64,000 nucleotides of DNA from Pseudomonas pseudonitroreducens (GTDB taxonomy: Bacteria; Pseudomonadota; Gammaproteobacteria; Pseudomonadales; Pseudomonadaceae): the NCBI RefSeq assembly GCF_021603645.1, contig NZ_BQHJ01000005.1, forward strand, positions 310,001 to 374,000, read 5' to 3'. Under the pieces are notes generated by a model. That model was not told the DNA's origin. It did not search any database and worked only from the letters and a program-made list of their open reading frames with translations. The number at the start of each line of letters is the position of its first letter. Position 1 is the first letter of the stretch. The position numbers were made by a program, and so were the translations under genes. Shown here in pieces: positions 54,099 through 62,126 of this stretch.

Positions 54099-54937
54099 CA
54101 GTCCATCCTCAGGGCGTAATAGTCGGAGAAACCATTGCGGCCCACGTCCTGGATCACGACGTAGGTAACGCCGCCGATGACCAAGGTGTTCTCCACGGCG
54201 TTGTTAAAGCCCGAGATATGGAAGACCCCATCCAGCTCTCCGTAGATGCCGTTGCCGTCACTCATCACCACTGGAGTAAGGGCGTAGATGCCTCCTGTAT
54301 CGCGTGCCTGGGTGGTGTCTCCAGTGATCACGCCACCGATCCAGGGTGAGCAATCCGGCTGTAGCCAGGCTCCCGAGTTGAAGCGCATGCGCATGTTCGG
54401 ACGCGTGCCTTTGTATGGCATCGAGTGAACGGTGTCGGAAAACCGAGTCGCCGGGATGCCGTTGAGCATTCCGGCGACGATGACTGGATAGGGGTACTGA
54501 TCAGGCATCGCATAGGGCAGGAACTTGCCCAGGTAGACCGATTCATAGACCGGCGTCCCCACTTTCATTGCCAGAGCCAAGCGCTGGCCGTTCAGGGTCA
54601 GCCAGTAATCCACCCGGTTGTTGTGGCATGGCACCCCGGACAGCATCGCCCCAGGCTGGGCGTCGAAGGTGTTGCTCGACAGGTAACCGGTGAACGCCGC
54701 CGCCACCAGGTTGTAGTAGTCCGCGGAGGCGTCCTGGTAGGTGCGGAATCCGACATAGATGTCCTCTTCGCCGCTCAAGCCTGGCGCCTTCATGATCAGC
54801 TCACGATTCGCCGGCACCGTGTTGTAGCGAAGGATCGTCCAGCCGTTGGCGGCCGCGAAGTCGCGGATCTGCTGGAGCATGTTGTAGTGGGCGAGCGTGC
54901 CGCCCGTGTTGTCGACGTAGCCAATGGCACTGGGCAT
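54098..54937 (-). CDS. Phage tail-region protein (279 aa)
   Basis: The protein begins MPSAIGYVDNTGGTLAHYNM, then LQQIRDFAAANGWTILRYNT, and ends GRNGFSDYYALRMD. It shares the short helical N-terminus and strand-rich body of the next tail protein (320 aa): both have a residue pattern of the type xxFAAxxGWT / xxACVAEGWT near residue 30, so they may be distant paralogues. It lies two bases after the tape measure gene. Function is inferred from position. Confidence 0.65.
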   Translation of the reverse strand: MPSAIGYVDNTGGTLAHYNMLQQIRDFAAANGWTILRYNTVPANRELIMKAPGLSGEEDIYVGFRTYQDASADYYNLVAAAFTGYLSSNTFDAQPGAMLSGVPCHNNRVDYWLTLNGQRLALAMKVGTPVYESVYLGKFLPYAMPDQYPYPVIVAGMLNGIPATRFSDTVHSMPYKGTRPNMRMRFNSGAWLQPDCSPWIGGVITGDTTQARDTGGIYALTPVVMSDGNGIYGELDGVFHISGFNNAVENTLVIGGVTYVVIQDVGRNGFSDYYALRMD

Positions 54938-54939
54938 GT

Positions 54940-57900
54940 TTAGGAATCCAGCTTGAGGACGGAACGGAAGCGAGCCGGGTCGCGCGAGATCCGGATCATC
55001 ATCTTCTCGATGCCGGCATCGCTGAACGCGACGTCCTGGATGCGATTCGGATCGTCCAGGAGGTAGAAGTTCTGGTTGTTCTTGAGGGTCGCGCTCATCG
55101 AGGCGGCAGGGTCGGCGGGCTTACCACCAGGCATGGTTGGGGCGGACATTGCAGGAGCCGGTACACCCGCCAGACCACCTGTGGCGTGATGGTAGTAGGG
55201 AGCCCAATCAGCTAGAGCTGCCATACCTCGGGCATTGAAGTCATCAAGGAAAGGTAGAGCGCCCTGCTGCCGAACGACGGCTGCCCGCGTGACGTACTCC
55301 CAGTTAGAGAGCTTCGTATTGATTGAGTCGCTGGTATCAGTGCCTGGCCCACGCACGTGGCCACCTTCCGCGTAGCCGCCACCGAAGTAACTGCCGACAG
55401 CCGAGGCGGCCATGCTGAACCAGCTGCTGGAACCCGAACCCGTGCTGGAACCACCGCCCAATGAGCTGCCAGCACTGGCAGTCGCGAGCGACACCGCGGC
55501 AGCCTCGATCGCGGCGGCGCCGGTGAGCAGCGTCCCTCCCGCAATCGATAGTGCTCCTGCAGACGCGGTGACTGCTGCGGCCCCGGTGGTCAGGCCTGCA
55601 CCGCCGCTCTCTTCCCCGCCACCCCCGAACATGCCCATCAGGCCACTCATTGCCTGCACTTCGAGCTGACGGACTGCCATTCGAGCGAGGTCCTGGGAGA
55701 CCGTCAGCAGGAGGTCGTCGAACGACCCCTTGCCGGTGGTGACCAGCTGGACGATGGAGTCCTCGACCCCCGAGAAGGCGTTGCTGAAGAGCTGGTAGGT
55801 CTGCCCCGCGGCGTTGTTGGCCGAGTCGACATAGTCCGCGAACGCGGCGCTGGCTCCATTCGTCCAGTCGGCCTGGGCGACCTGCAGCTCGGCGTAGTTG
55901 CTCCGCAGCTGCTGCGTCATAGCAGCGTGGTTGCTCTCCAGTGCCTGGACCTTGGCGTTGTACTCGTCCAGGCTCATGCCCCTGGCGCCGTCACCGTACT
56001 GGCTGGCCAGCTCCAGGCGCTGCTGCGCGAGGCGATCGTCCAGGTTGCTCTGCTGCTCGAACAGGTTGCGCTGGTTCGCGCCCATGCCGACCGAGGCGGC
56101 CGCGCGAGCACCTTGCTGCACCAGGGCGTCGTACTGCTGCCGCAGGGCATCGGTATAGGTCTTGACCGCCTGCGCTTCCTTTATAAGGCGCCCCTGCTCA
56201 TTGGTGAGCAGGACAGACAGGTCGGAGTCAGCCTTCTTCTGAGCCTTGACCATGTCGCTGCGCGACTGGGCGATCTTCTGGTCCAGGTCGATACGCTGCG
56301 AGGCGTTGGTGGTGCTCTTGTTCCGCAGCTCTTCCAGGGCAGCGATCTGCTGCTGGTAGGCCGAGGTGACCGCGTCCTTCTCCTGACGAATCAGGTCAGA
56401 TCGCTTGGCAACGTAGTCCGAATAGGAGAGCAGCCCGGCCTTCTGCTGCGCATCGAGGTTGGCCTGGGAGTTCTTGAAGTCGGCCTGCAGCTGCTCCAGC
56501 TGGTTCTTCGACGCGGTGACATCGGTGTTGTCCAGGTGCGTGGTGGGAGTCTTGGGCTGCTTGGGATCCTTGTACTTCTGGTCGATCGCTTCCCGCGCTT
56601 TGGCGATGTTCTCGGGTTTGAGACGCTCGTCTTCCGGATACGCCTTACGAATGGCTTCGAGGTCCCGATCAAGCTGCTTATTCAGCTTGTCCCGCTTCTC
56701 TTTATTAGTGCGGACGGACTCGAGAAGCCCATCCATCGCTCCCTGTGCCTTCGTCGCTTGCTGCTCTGTCCGGGCGCGTTCACCTTCCTGTCTGGCCTTG
56801 GCATCGCGTGCCTCGATTTCCTGCTGAATAGGTGCAGCAAGAGCCGCCCGCTCCCCGTCGGTGAGGGTCATGTTCTTGTACTGCTGATAGCCTTCCCATG
56901 CCGCGCCCAGAGGTCCAAGGACCGCGCCATTTGCAGCCAGCTTCCCGAGGTCGAAGCTCTTGCCCTGATTGAGCGACTGCAGGCGCTCCTCCGGCGACTC
57001 CGAGCGGCCGACGCCCAGCATTTCGTCCCAGGCCGACTTGGCGCCGTCCTGGATCGCCTTCCAGCTCTTCTCGATGATCCCCAGGTTGTCGGTGATCTTG
57101 GCGGCGCGCTCGTCCATGGCCTTGCTGTAGGCATCCATGGCCACCTGCGATGCGCCGAGGGCGTCGCCTTCCTGGTAGAGCGCGGTGATCTGGGCATACA
57201 CCGCTGCAGTCAGGAAGTGGTACTTGTTGTTGAGGTCCTGGACTGCCTTGACGGGATCGTCAGCGAGCTTGACGAACTCGGCCACTGTGTCGGAAACCGC
57301 CTTGCCCGTGGCGTCCTGCATCGCAATGGCGGTGGTGCCGACCTGCTGGAGCTGGTCGACCGTGAACTTGCCGGTGCTGTTGATCTCTGCGAGAGCAGCA
57401 ACCGCTTCATGCTGGGTGCCGTTGACCTTCGCCAACGAGGCCGCCATGCCCTGGAGCTGGCCGGCGCTGGTGCCCGCATAGTTGCCGGTCAGAATGATGC
57501 TTTCGTTGAGCTGATCGGCCTCACCGCTGCCTTGCTTGTAGGCCAGCGCAAGGGCAACCGCTGCCGCGGCAGCCAGAGTGAAGACGATGGCCAGGCCGCC
57601 GCCGGTGGTGCGCAGGAAGGACACGCCTTCCTTGGCGTTGTTGGAAGCCTCGGCGACGTTGTTGGCGCTCTCCGCCATGTCCGAAAGGCTCTCGCCAGCC
57701 TGCGCAGAGCCCTTGGCGACGGCCACCTGTTCAGCAGCAAGGACTGCCAGTTCTTCGCCCAGCGAGGAAACGCCGTTGCCGCCGGCGGAAGTGATGCCGA
57801 AGAAACCCTTGATCTGCTGGCCGAGGAGTTTCAGCGAATTCCCGACCCCACCAAAGCTGTCCACGATCTGTCCGCCTTGCTGGATGGCGACCATCCAGAG

Positions 57901-58884
57901 CGGCATGCCGGTCGCCAGACTGGTGGCCACGTCGGTCAGCTGGGCAGGAAGTAGCTGGATGGCTTGCCGGTACTGGCCAGCAGTCATGCCGGCAGTGCGC
58001 ATCGCTTCAGAGGACTCGGTCAGGCGGTTGCGCTGCTCCTGGAGCTTCCGGTTGTAGGAGTCGAAGCCGGCCTGATCGAGGAGGCCGGAGTCCTTGAAGC
58101 TCCGGAGCTGCTGCTCCATCTGGTTCAGGCGATTCAGCTCGCGCACGACAGGATCGATCTGCCCCTGCAGGCGGGCCAGAGCCGCTTCCTGCTCTCTCGT
58201 CGCGGCCGCCGAGTCTTGCATGGCATCAGCCGATTCGCCCAGGCGCGAACGCATCTCCTGGACCTTGGCGTTGTAGATGTCGAAGCCTTCCGGATCCAGG
58301 ATGCCGGAAGCTTTGAAGCCGCGCAGTTGCTCCTCCATCTGGTCCAGGCGTCCCAGCTCGCGGACGACCGGGTCAATCTGGCCGAGCAGCTTGGCGAGTG
58401 CGGCTTCCTGCTCTTCGAAGGCCTCGGCCGCAGCAGCAGCTTGTTCTGCAGCCTGCTGTTGCGCCACGGCCTGGGCAGCAAGTGCTCGCTCGGCGTTGTG
58501 GTACTCGTTCATGGCGGCCGTCTGGGAGTCGGCCGATTCCTGCCAGTTGGCGTTGTTTGCCTTCAGCGACTCATCCAGGCGTTGATTGGTGGCCACTGCT
58601 CCCTGGATGGCGGCCTGCGCCTGCAGGCTGGCGGCAACCATCGCCTGGATCCGCTGGGCTTGCTGCTCGGCCGACTCACCGACCTGGCCGAGCTGCTGGC
58701 TCGCGCTCGCACCTGATGCGCCCAGGTCATCGATGACCCGGCTGGTTTCAGCGAGTTTGCTGTTTGCCTGCTGCGCGCCCTCGCCGACGCCGACGATAGT
58801 TTCGCTCAGGGTCTCCAGGGCCTGGCTGCCTTGGGTGAGATCTGCGTGAACGCGCAGGGCGAGGTCGAGTTCTTTGCCGGACAT
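54940..58884 (-). CDS. Tail tape measure protein
   Basis: This 1314-residue protein is the longest in the phage. It has a long alpha-helical, coiled-coil N-terminal half and central hydrophobic helices (GGLAIVFTLAAAAAVALALAY). A lambda-type tape-measure region starts GQYRQAIQLLPAQLTDVATSLATGMPLWM, and a Gly/Ser-rich C-terminus follows. The protein sets tail length and is ejected with the DNA. Residues 157-222 and 230-295 are a near-identical tandem duplication (GQIDPVVREL in both). It follows the tail chaperone pair, as expected, with a hairpin in the 86-base gap. Confidence 0.93.
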   Translation of the reverse strand: MSGKELDLALRVHADLTQGSQALETLSETIVGVGEGAQQANSKLAETSRVIDDLGASGASASQQLGQVGESAEQQAQRIQAMVAASLQAQAAIQGAVATNQRLDESLKANNANWQESADSQTAAMNEYHNAERALAAQAVAQQQAAEQAAAAAEAFEEQEAALAKLLGQIDPVVRELGRLDQMEEQLRGFKASGILDPEGFDIYNAKVQEMRSRLGESADAMQDSAAATREQEAALARLQGQIDPVVRELNRLNQMEQQLRSFKDSGLLDQAGFDSYNRKLQEQRNRLTESSEAMRTAGMTAGQYRQAIQLLPAQLTDVATSLATGMPLWMVAIQQGGQIVDSFGGVGNSLKLLGQQIKGFFGITSAGGNGVSSLGEELAVLAAEQVAVAKGSAQAGESLSDMAESANNVAEASNNAKEGVSFLRTTGGGLAIVFTLAAAAAVALALAYKQGSGEADQLNESIILTGNYAGTSAGQLQGMAASLAKVNGTQHEAVAALAEINSTGKFTVDQLQQVGTTAIAMQDATGKAVSDTVAEFVKLADDPVKAVQDLNNKYHFLTAAVYAQITALYQEGDALGASQVAMDAYSKAMDERAAKITDNLGIIEKSWKAIQDGAKSAWDEMLGVGRSESPEERLQSLNQGKSFDLGKLAANGAVLGPLGAAWEGYQQYKNMTLTDGERAALAAPIQQEIEARDAKARQEGERARTEQQATKAQGAMDGLLESVRTNKEKRDKLNKQLDRDLEAIRKAYPEDERLKPENIAKAREAIDQKYKDPKQPKTPTTHLDNTDVTASKNQLEQLQADFKNSQANLDAQQKAGLLSYSDYVAKRSDLIRQEKDAVTSAYQQQIAALEELRNKSTTNASQRIDLDQKIAQSRSDMVKAQKKADSDLSVLLTNEQGRLIKEAQAVKTYTDALRQQYDALVQQGARAAASVGMGANQRNLFEQQSNLDDRLAQQRLELASQYGDGARGMSLDEYNAKVQALESNHAAMTQQLRSNYAELQVAQADWTNGASAAFADYVDSANNAAGQTYQLFSNAFSGVEDSIVQLVTTGKGSFDDLLLTVSQDLARMAVRQLEVQAMSGLMGMFGGGGEESGGAGLTTGAAAVTASAGALSIAGGTLLTGAAAIEAAAVSLATASAGSSLGGGSSTGSGSSSWFSMAASAVGSYFGGGYAEGGHVRGPGTDTSDSINTKLSNWEYVTRAAVVRQQGALPFLDDFNARGMAALADWAPYYHHATGGLAGVPAPAMSAPTMPGGKPADPAASMSATLKNNQNFYLLDDPNRIQDVAFSDAGIEKMMIRISRDPARFRSVLKLDS

Positions 58885-58962
58885 GTCGAGCCACTTGGAT
58901 AGGGATGGCTCGAATGTTTGCCTACTGGCTGTGGGAGGTATTCTGGAACGCGCGAAAACGCC

Positions 58963-58980
58963 CCAGGCCGTTAGGCCTGG
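58963..58980 (-). terminator. Hairpin between tail chaperone and tape measure genes
   Basis: On the minus strand CCAGGCC-TAAC-GGCCTGG forms a perfect 7-bp stem whose loop contains the stop codon of the frameshift extension, followed by GGCGTTTTCGC. It looks like a weak intrinsic terminator or mRNA-stabilising hairpin that could lower tape-measure expression relative to the tail tube. Confidence 0.45.
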
Positions 58981-59186
58981 AGCTTCTTCAATTGTTGCGA
59001 GGCGTGGTCACCACCAGCGAATGCGTGGTTGATGTCGATCAGATCCTCAGCGCGCTGACGCTTGCGGCGCCGTAGCTCGGCGTCATGAAGGAGCAGGATC
59101 TGACGCTCGGTCATCAGACCGATGGTGGCGGGGGTTCCATATCCTCCGGCGATGAGGCTGGCATAGATGTCTGCCCAGCGGGCGCT
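58971..59186 (-). CDS. Frameshift extension of the tail assembly chaperone (T-like part)
   Basis: These 71 codons lie in the -1 frame relative to the upstream chaperone gene, without a suitable start of their own. The segment starts SARWADIYASLIAGGYG, then TPATIGLMTERQILLLHDAEL and a basic RRRKRQRAEDLI. It resembles the C-terminal T part of GT-type chaperones. A fused product made by -1 slippage at 59185-59191 would be about 215 residues (144 from the zero frame plus 71). This is the normal arrangement ahead of a tape measure gene. Confidence 0.75.
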   Translation of the reverse strand, partial: SARWADIYASLIAGGYGTPATIGLMTERQILLLHDAELRRRKRQRAEDLIDINHAFAGGDHASQQLKKLQA

Positions 59187-59617
59187 TTTAGCTGCGCCAC
59201 GAACCGCTCCTGCTGCAGGCGATCGGTTACCTCGCCCACAAAGAAAGGGCCGTTGACGATCCACCACACGTAGAGCAGCAGCTTGCCAGGACGTTGCGGC
59301 AGGCTGCGGATCCACGACTCGTCCACGTTTGCCGAGGTCGCCATCAACGTGACGACCATGTCGTTGTGTTTGCCGAGCACGCCGATGACCGCTTCGAGTT
59401 CCGGCACGCCGGCCCCCTTCATGATGACGTACAGGTCATCCAGGAAGGGTTGCATCAGCGGCCGAAGTCCCAGCCCCTCGACGAAGCCATACTCTCGAAC
59501 CGTGATCTTGCGGCCCTCGATCTCCAGCTCACGGTTCGGATTCAGAACCTGAAGATCGTCCGCACCGGCCTTGGCGGCCGGTGCGGGCTTGGCGGGGCGA
59601 TCTACCTTCTTGCCCAC
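59114..59617 (-). CDS. Tail assembly chaperone, zero-frame product (G-like)
   Basis: This 167-residue protein has a Lys/Ala/Pro-rich N-terminus (VDRPAKPAPAAKAGADDLQ), a core (REYGFVEGLGLRPLMQPFLDDLYVIMKG, WWIVNGPFFVGEVTDR) and a Pro-rich C-terminus (MEPPPPSV). It sits between the major tail protein and the tape measure gene, the fixed position of lambda G/GT-like chaperones that coat the tape measure during tail assembly. The last codons overlap the -1-frame extension, and the sequence CTAAAAG at codons 143-144 is the likely slip site. Confidence 0.85.
   Translation of the reverse strand: MGKKVDRPAKPAPAAKAGADDLQVLNPNRELEIEGRKITVREYGFVEGLGLRPLMQPFLDDLYVIMKGAGVPELEAVIGVLGKHNDMVVTLMATSANVDESWIRSLPQRPGKLLLYVWWIVNGPFFVGEVTDRLQQERFVAQLKAPAGQTSMPASSPEDMEPPPPSV
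59185..59191 (-). promoter_or_regulatory. Probable -1 ribosomal frameshift site
   Basis: The minus-strand sequence is CTA-AAA-G in the zero frame (codon 144 is AAA). The lysine tRNA can re-pair with AAA one base back, joining ...VAQLK to SARWADIYAS. The 4-A run is a weak slippery tract compared with lambda GGGAAAG. No stimulatory structure was computed. Confidence 0.6.
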
Positions 59618-59619
59618 GG

Positions 59620-60375
59620 TCAGGCGGTCTTCTGAACGATACGACCGAAGCCACCCAGCTCTTCGTTGGCGGCGTTCAGCTCGTCGTAGAGCACGCTGCC
59701 AGTCAGCTGGAAGTTGCCATAGTCTTCGTTGATGAAGGCCAGGTCGCTCACCGGGTCGAACTTGCAGCGGTAGAGCGTGACGATGACCGGCTCGTTGGTC
59801 TCGGTGTTGACGCCATCCAGGAGGATGTAGCGCTCCGGCGGCGGCGCAGTGAACATGGTGAAGGCTTCGGCGGCCGCAGTCGCATAAGCGGCCTTGATCG
59901 GCTGGGTCTTGCCGGTGACGTTGAGCAGCTCGATCAGGCCGGAGTTGGGCGACTCGACGCGGTAGTCGGTGCCAGCCACCAGTGTGGCCGGGGTCGGGTT
60001 GCTGTCGGTCAGCACCACCGAGGACACGAAGTTGCCATCCAGCTTCACGAAGTCGCCTGCGACCAGGCCAGCCTCCAGCAGCTCACCGGTCACGGTATCC
60101 GCGCTCAGCGCCACCTGGGTTGCCCAGATTGCGGCCGCGATGTTCTTCGGCAGCCATTCATCGAAGGTGATGTCGATCTGCGCGGTGGTGCCCTTCTGCA
60201 GGCGGCCATACTGCAGCCGCTTACCGCTGAAGGACTCGACCTTGTCGGTAGCACTGGTGGAAAGCTTCAGGCTGCATGCCGGCACGTTGCCGGCCCAGAC
60301 CGGGCGACTGAGGCTGCCATTGGCCAGGCGCTCGCCCGACCAGACCTTGCCCTGGAACGAAAACAGCTGCGACAT
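59620..60375 (-). CDS. Major tail tube protein
   Basis: This 251-residue protein begins MSQLFSFQGKVWSGERLANG and includes CSLKLSTSATDKVESFSG, GTTAQIDITFDEWLPKNIAAAIW and a C-terminal half with DGVNTETNEPVIVTLYRCKFDPVSDLAFINEDYG. The beta-rich composition and its position directly before the tail assembly chaperone and after the small 69-residue gene match the major tail (tube) protein of B3/D3112-like siphophages. It is expected to be one of the most abundant virion proteins. Confidence 0.85.
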   Translation of the reverse strand: MSQLFSFQGKVWSGERLANGSLSRPVWAGNVPACSLKLSTSATDKVESFSGKRLQYGRLQKGTTAQIDITFDEWLPKNIAAAIWATQVALSADTVTGELLEAGLVAGDFVKLDGNFVSSVVLTDSNPTPATLVAGTDYRVESPNSGLIELLNVTGKTQPIKAAYATAAAEAFTMFTAPPPERYILLDGVNTETNEPVIVTLYRCKFDPVSDLAFINEDYGNFQLTGSVLYDELNAANEELGGFGRIVQKTA

Positions 60376-60378
60376 GGG

Positions 60379-60588
60379 TTACTCCTTGGCGGCTGCGGCC
60401 GCGTTCTGAGGGGTGCCGGCAATCTTCTTGTGCTGCAGGAGGAACGCTTTCTCGATCGAGTTGACCTCGATCTCTTCACCCTCCTGGAGCTTCTTGCCTG
60501 CGTGCTTGTGGGGGGCGATGAGCTTTACCTTCTCCAGCTGCGCATCGCCCGAATTGGCGCCTTGGGTGTTCTTGGCGGGGGTGGTCAT
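60379..60588 (-). CDS. Small phage protein (DUF7210-like)
   Basis: This is a 69-residue protein beginning MTTPAKNTQGANSGDAQLEK and containing VKLIAPHKHAGKKLQEGEEIEV and FLLQHKKIAGTP. Proteins with the pattern LxxPHxHaGxxxxxGxxIxV-x(n)-W/F-L-xxxxxI are common in the head-tail region of Mu-like and siphophages. Three-base gaps on both sides place it in the tight late operon. Function unknown; probably a minor virion or assembly factor. Confidence 0.7.
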   Translation of the reverse strand: MTTPAKNTQGANSGDAQLEKVKLIAPHKHAGKKLQEGEEIEVNSIEKAFLLQHKKIAGTPQNAAAAAKE

Positions 60589-60590
60589 GG

Positions 60591-61037
60591 TTATCTCCCG
60601 ATGGAGTGTTGGGTGGTGTAGATCTCGCCCCAGAGGAGCGTGGTGTCGTCGGAGTCCAGCACCTTGCCGGTGACGAACTGGGCGCCCCTGGCCAGGGGCA
60701 GATCCGGCACCCAGCCCACCAACGCGCCGCGTACCTGGTCGAGGATTGATCGCAGGTCATCGGCCGCATCAGCCAGCTGGTCGTACCGATAGCTGCGGAC
60801 AGCCAGCACGACGCCGAACAAGGCACCGACCCGCTGACGCGCCGCGCCGGCACTGTTGCCCGTGGGCTTGGGGTCGCCGGTCTCCTCGGCCAGCAACACG
60901 TAGGCGGCTGGGGTGGGGAAATCCCGGAGTTGCTTGACCGACTTGAAGTCCGCCTCGATCCCGACTTGGCGCAAGGCCGGTACCGCTTCCTTCAGGCGCT
61001 GGATGACCAGGCGGTGGTCGAAAGGAGCGTTGCTCAC
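60591..61037 (-). CDS. Mu gp37-like tail terminator protein
   Basis: This 148-residue protein starts MSNAPFDHRLVIQRLKEAVP, then FPTPAAYVLLAEETGDPKPTG, and has FGVVLAVRSYRYDQLADAADDLRSILDQVRGALVGW. It has the layout of gp37/tail-terminator proteins that cap the tail tube and join it to the head. It overlaps the gp36-like gene by four bases (ATGA). Function comes from position and family style. Confidence 0.75.
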   Translation of the reverse strand: MSNAPFDHRLVIQRLKEAVPALRQVGIEADFKSVKQLRDFPTPAAYVLLAEETGDPKPTGNSAGAARQRVGALFGVVLAVRSYRYDQLADAADDLRSILDQVRGALVGWVPDLPLARGAQFVTGKVLDSDDTTLLWGEIYTTQHSIGR

Positions 61038-61549
61038 CGGAAGCTCCTCAGCTGTTCGCGGCTGAAGACGTTCTCATCGGCATCGAAGCGCACGTCAGCC
61101 AGGTCGGGGCTGGTCGCGATCGGATCCTGCGCGCCAAGGCTGAAGGTGCCGTCGGCAACCATCTGCAGGAACTTCAGCGCGTCCTTGTAGTTGCGCAGGA
61201 TCGCGTCCTTGTCATCAGAGATTCGATCTTTGTGCAGCAGGTAGCGGCCGATATCGCGCACCCAGCCGGTCACCAGGCTGGGCACAGGGTTCAGCGGAAG
61301 GCCGTAGCCCCGTTTCACCAGGTAGCCATTCACGATGCTCTCGGCCTCGGTCATGGCTTCGGTGATTCGGTCCAGGACGAGATCAGCCCCCGCCACCTCT
61401 TCGGGCGTCCAGGTACTGCGATCACCGCCGCGCAGCGAAGCATCCATCAGCGCGTAGTCGATGATCGGCAGGTGCTGGGAGCTGGCTACCTGGGCCAGCT
61501 CCTTCGCACCAGGACGCTCGGCGAGGTGGTCGAGGGTGATGTAGTCCAT
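61034..61549 (-). CDS. Mu gp36-like head-tail connector (DUF1320)
   Basis: This 171-residue protein starts MDYITLDHLAERPGAKELAQ and contains LDRITEAMTEAESIVNGYLVKRGYGLPLNPVPSLVTGWVRDIGRYLLHKD, the DUF1320 signature shared with Mu gp36. It then has DAILRNYKDALKFLQMVADG. It is a predicted head-tail adaptor. Position just after the head genes is the same as in Mu and B3. It is coupled to the gp37-like gene by a four-base overlap. Confidence 0.85.
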   Translation of the reverse strand: MDYITLDHLAERPGAKELAQVASSQHLPIIDYALMDASLRGGDRSTWTPEEVAGADLVLDRITEAMTEAESIVNGYLVKRGYGLPLNPVPSLVTGWVRDIGRYLLHKDRISDDKDAILRNYKDALKFLQMVADGTFSLGAQDPIATSPDLADVRFDADENVFSREQLRSFR

Positions 61550-61551
61550 GG

Positions 61552-62112
61552 TCAGCTCACGTCCTTCCGCGGGAACCAGCAGTGCTCGACAACCAGGTTC
61601 GGGTCATTGACGAGCGCTTCGACCTGGTCATCGCTCAGCAGATCGAGAGCGATGCCGTGACCTTCGCGGGTGAAACGATGGCCGGAACGACGGAAGCTCT
61701 CGGGTACCGAACGGATGAACAACGCCTCGATCTCGTCTTCCGATGCACCGGTACCGGCCACAAGCTGCTGGGCAGCGCCAGATACCGGGCGAACGTCCTC
61801 GGTCGAAAGATCAAGGTGGGCGTCCTGCCCGGTTGTGCCCCTGGTGGTGTCCAGCTCCAGGGCGGCGCCCGCGACAGGCGCCTCGCTCGCGGTGGGTTGT
61901 ACGAGATTGGTGGCAAGCGCCGGATCGATCGCCGCCAGGCCGGGCGTGCCGGCCGAGGCAGCAGGCGGATCAGCCAGCGCCCCACCTTCCAGAGCTGCAG
62001 CTGCTGCAGCGTCCGATGCACCCGCCGGCAGGCCTCCCTGCTGTTCGGCGGTCGCAGGACCCGCCTTGGCGGCGGGCTTCTCTGCAGTTTTCTCTTGAGT
62101 TTTACGAGCCAT
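61552..62112 (-). CDS. FluMu_N domain phage protein
   Basis: This 186-residue protein begins MARKTQEKTAEKPAAKAGPA, a disordered Ala/Lys/Pro-rich first ~120 residues. A compact C-terminal domain then has IEALFIRSVPESFRRSGHRFTREGHGIAL, LSDDQVEALVNDPNLVVEHCWF, which is the FluMu N-terminal-domain pattern found in Mu-like prophages. The start at 62112 is used rather than the in-frame ATG nine codons earlier, because the family begins MARK-like and the earlier codons run toward the gpT gene. Likely a small head-region or connector protein. Confidence 0.75.
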   Translation of the reverse strand: MARKTQEKTAEKPAAKAGPATAEQQGGLPAGASDAAAAAALEGGALADPPAASAGTPGLAAIDPALATNLVQPTASEAPVAGAALELDTTRGTTGQDAHLDLSTEDVRPVSGAAQQLVAGTGASEDEIEALFIRSVPESFRRSGHRFTREGHGIALDLLSDDQVEALVNDPNLVVEHCWFPRKDVS

Positions 62113-62126
62113 GTCGCCGCCCTCGA

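Noticed and set aside
55927-57954. Long plus-strand frame opposite the tape measure gene
   Set aside because: It is a shadow of a clear phage gene; all late phage genes here are on the other strand.
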